A model generated the notes under the pieces. It was not told the origin of the DNA. It ran no database searches and saw nothing but the letters and a program-made list of their open reading frames with translations. This document shows positions 23,726 through 64,000 of a stretch of 64,000 nucleotides of DNA, in pieces; positions within the stretch are counted from its first letter, which is position 1, and each line of letters begins with the position of its first letter. This DNA is from Metellina segmentata (Eukaryota; Arthropoda; Arachnida; Araneae; Tetragnathidae): assembly GCA_947359465.1 (NCBI GenBank), contig OX375877.1:55692944-55756943 (forward strand), written 5' to 3'. Position numbers and translations under genes: made by a program.

Positions 23726-24023
23726 CTCACGCTCTCGCATAGGTGCCACAACTTAAACTATAAATTGGACAACACATTTAAAAATACGAGTTTATATCGT
23801 TCGGAAAAAAAAGGAATATCACTGCATGTTGTCAATTTTTATTTTTGATTTGACACACCAATTTTGTATTAGAACAGCCCAAATCGGACGAATAACTTTA
23901 AAGGGGTCTAAAATATTCAATATACCAAGCAGACACTCTATCTTTATAAAGATTTATAATATGGACTCGAATTAATTTGTATGAAATAGCGAAGTTTTTA
24001 AGAGTTTAAACTAAGCCTTTCTC

Positions 24024-61447
<37,424 letters not shown>

Positions 61448-61550
61448 CTGTGCATAATGAAGCAAATTATGGCTTTTCAGAGAAATAACATATTTTTCAT
61501 TCAAAGAGAACGAAAGATTTGGAAACACCGAAACGAATTGATAAAAAGGA

Positions 61551-61630
61551 GGTAACTAACTTCGAACATGGGTTACCACAACGGTCTATTGACGACGAGC
61601 TGGGATTTAAGACCGATTAAGGTGCTCCAG
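61551..61630 (+). repeat. Dispersed CAACGGGCTATTGAC repeat, copy 7 (partial)
   Basis: Only the first third is kept: TTACCACAACGGTCTATTGACGACGAGCTGGGATTTAAG region. Confidence 0.6.
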
Positions 61631-61639
61631 CTTTTTATT

Positions 61640-62330
61640 GCTTTATATCGTGCATATTGCAGGAATTATAGTTTTAGCTGAATAAAAGAGAGTTTCTATA
61701 AAGTTCACACTCTCCAGTCTTAATTAGTCATTCATATTCAACTAAAAATATCAGTATGGTGAAAAGAAAAGTGTCAAAAAAATTCCCGCAATATAAGAGC
61801 AGGTTATGTTCCGTATCAGGCTAATTAATCAGCTAATTTCAGGCTAATTAAAAGAGCTAATATTTCAAATTTAATAAATTTCGTCCTAAATGGAAGCTAT
61901 TTTTTTAGGAGTGTGTACACAAACTTTCAACACAATTAGTGTTTTACATTTTATTAAATTGTGTCATGCGTGTTAAGTGAAAAAAATCTCTTTTAAAAAC
62001 AGACGATTTTACAGAAAAAATTAACCTTCGTATATTTCTTTGAGATTGGTAGAAATATTAATTATAATAAGTACTTTATTTTATAGTTTGACAAAAATTC
62101 GTAAAGGTAAAAGTTTTTATTTCTAAATAGAAGCTATTATTATGAGATCATATGTATTTCAAAACGTTGGTCATCTCACACTGCAAAAAGGACCTTAAAG
62201 AAGAATAAGATTTGAATATTTATGATGTATAATTCAAAGCATATTCACATTAAATGTAAAAATAGCAATACAACAGTAAATTGCAGTCCTGTGTAAACTT
62301 TAATTTATATTTTCACATGGCTTATCTGGA
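61640..62330. other. AT-rich stretch, nothing recognised
   Basis: Presumably intronic to the protease homologue, whose upstream exon must lie beyond 61447. No exon with good borders was found here. Confidence 0.5.
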
Positions 62331-62337
62331 AAAATAT

Positions 62338-62555
62338 TGTTGGGTTAGCAGAGATAGTGGCCAAACATAAGGATGACAAACGTTACTTTTATTATTCACA
62401 GATAATTCACATTACAAACAATAAACTTAGAAAATACGGGAGCGCTTACCGTCTCAGCAGCAACTGAGGTGAATACGGTAAGCGATGACGTTGGAGGTGA
62501 CGTCAGACAGTTATGACGTATTGGTGAGAGGGAAAATAAGGATTATTCTCCAATA
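62338..62555 (-). repeat. 3' LTR of a Ty1/Copia element
   Basis: On the minus strand it begins TATTGG (one change from TGTTGG) and ends CCAACA, 218 bp. A purine-rich AAGAAGGGGA tract precedes it. It contains AATAAAAG near its end and the palindromic TGACGTCA-like block. The partner LTR is outside the window. Confidence 0.7.
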
Positions 62556-62628
62556 ATTCCCCTTCTTAATGCTTATTTTCATATATTCACAATTTAGAAA
62601 ATTTATCAGCATTAACTAAAATTTACAA

Positions 62629-64000
62629 TTATTTAGGCATTAAAACATAATCACAACATTTTTGATGTAAATACTTACCTAATCCTTTGGTTAACATATC
62701 TGCTGGCATATCTGATGAACTTAGATATTTTACACAGATATTTTTATTCTCATACATTTCGCGCACAAAATGATGACGAATGTCAATATGCTTTGTCCTG
62801 GAATGATAAACTGGATTGTGTACTAATTTCTGTGATGATTGGTTATCACAGAAAATTGTTGTTGGCGATGTTATTGATTCTGGAGAGAGTTCATTAAGAA
62901 AGCATCTTAGATGTACAACCTCCTTTGACACATCAGATAGAGCTATATATTCCGCTTCTGTTGTTGATAAAGCGACAGTTCTTTGTTTTCTTGATTCCCA
63001 AGAAATAGCTCCATCGGCGAATTTTTGGATGTATCCAGTATATGACTTCCTATCATTGATGTCAGAAGCCCAATCTGCATCTACGAATGCAATTAGCGGT
63101 TTTCCAGTTGGCTTGAATCTCAGTTCTTTATTTTTGGTTCCTTTCAGATATCTAAGTATTCTCTTTGCGGCAGTCCAATGCGCCTTGCCTGGATTGTTGT
63201 TAAACTGGCTCAGGAAATTTACTGCGTGCGTGATATCTGGTCTGGTAGCGACAGAGAGATACATTAGAGAACCAATTAAGGATCGATATGGAATATCTTT
63301 CATTTCCGACTTTTCAGTTTCATCTTTGGGACACATTTCTTTGGTCAGCTTGATGCTCTTATCCATAGGAGTGGAGACAGCTTTAGCTTCTTGCATGTTG
63401 AATGACTGCAGTAGATTTTCAATGTACCTTTCTTGCGACATTGAAATGTAATTTTCTTTTTGAGAAAATTCAATTCCTAAGCAATAATGTAACAGTCCTA
63501 GGTCTTTCATTTTAAAAGAATTTGATAAATTGTCCCTTATACTGTTATAGTTTTCTTTAGTGTTAGTAAATATTATTAAATCATCCACGTAAACGACTAT
63601 GATTGCTTCAACTTTGGGAGTTTTCTTGTGATAAACACATTTATCTGAAGACAAGGGTTGGAATCCAAGGTTCTTCAGTTTTTCATCTAATTTCTCATAC
63701 CAATTTCTTCCGGATTGTTTGAGTCCATAAAGTGAGCGTTTTAATAAGCAAACTTGATCGTTGTTTGATGTACTTTGGAAACCTTCTGGCTGTGTTCCAT
63801 GTAAAATTCTTCTGCCAAATTTCCATTTACACAAGCCATAACAAAATCTAATTGATATGCTGTAAGATTATTTTCAACAGCATGTGCGATAACAGTTCTG
63901 ATGGAATTTAATCTTGCGACTTGTGAGTAATTTTCCTCAAAGTCAATTCCCGGTTTTTGAGAACAACCTTTAGCGACTAATCGTGCTTTATATTTCTCAA
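62629..64000 (-). pseudogene. pol: Copia Pol: RT and RNase H, cut by window edge
   Basis: The long frame 63834-62629 carries LLKRSLYGLKQSGRNWYEKL, the RT box VVYVDDLIIF, then PYRSLIGSLMYLSVATRPDI and the RNase H of Ty1/Copia type (FVDADWASD, STTEAEYIALSD, CDNQSSQKLVHNP, TKHIDIRHHFVRE, ADMLTKGL). The preceding RT part (KYKARLVAKGCSQKPG, DFEENYSQVARL) is in another frame from about 63800 to the window end, so at least one frameshift is present. RNase H follows RT directly and the stop lies about 70 bases before the LTR, as in Copia. Confidence 0.9.

Noticed and set aside
62715..63451. Plus-strand 211-codon frame over Copia
   Set aside because: Antisense shadow of the Copia RT and RNase H.

Overview
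The window is a repeat-dominated, AT-rich piece of an arthropod nuclear genome. The makers point to a chelicerate, most likely an araneomorph spider: the Tcb2-like Tc1 transposases, the Mutator-like transposase, a CR1 LINE ending in ATTTGT repeats, and a dispersed 'CAACGGGCTATTGAC' repeat all look like families I know from spider assemblies. That assignment rests on family recognition from memory, not on a search.

Only one host gene is well supported: a trypsin-fold serine protease homologue on the minus strand. Five exons (61447-61368, 27449-27358, 27042-26756, 24992-24859, 24194-24024) have GT-AG borders and phases that fit without exception. The fold is kept, but the catalytic His and Ser positions are Ser and Asn, so it is predicted to be non-proteolytic. 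Its first visible intron is about 33.9 kb and consists almost entirely of transposable elements.

Layout. 1-2.1 kb: Mutator-like transposase broken by one in-frame stop. 2.1-6.2 kb: AT-rich, no gene seen. 6.3-11.5 kb: three tandem units of 1.5-1.8 kb, each with the same small putative coding exons and a dispersed repeat. 11.5-14.4 kb: two dead Tc1-like transposases in opposite orientations. 16.56-23.73 kb: a three-layer nest, in which a third Tc1 transposase is split by a PIF/Harbinger-like element (TTA duplication) that is itself split by a 5.6 kb Ty3/Gypsy element (360-bp LTRs, ATAT duplication). 24.0-27.45 kb: protease-homologue exons 2-5. 28.9-34.4 kb: an internally inverted multicopy-family pseudogene, a TA microsatellite, a foldback element and a DNA-transposon remnant with long inverted repeats. 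34.5-37.05 kb: 3' part of a CR1 LINE with a piggyBac-like insertion. 37.05-59.44 kb: two nearly identical head-to-tail Ty3/Gypsy elements sharing a middle LTR (LTR-internal-LTR-internal-LTR), each with gag, protease, pol and an envelope-like gene. 59.44-60.65 kb: 5' part of a CR1 LINE. 61.37-61.45 kb: protease-homologue exon 1. 62.3-64.0 kb: 3' end of a Ty1/Copia element, minus strand.

The most notable items are the envelope of the tandem Gypsy pair, which has a cysteine-rich phlebovirus Gc (G2)-like ectodomain; the tandem three-LTR arrangement inside a LINE inside an intron; the tRNA-like module in the LTR of the smaller Gypsy; and the tandem units at 6.3-11.5 kb, whose candidate exons are preserved. 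Every retroelement here carries frame breaks. In the tandem pair, many differences between copies are one- or two-base length changes in homopolymers, so some breaks may be consensus errors in the assembly.
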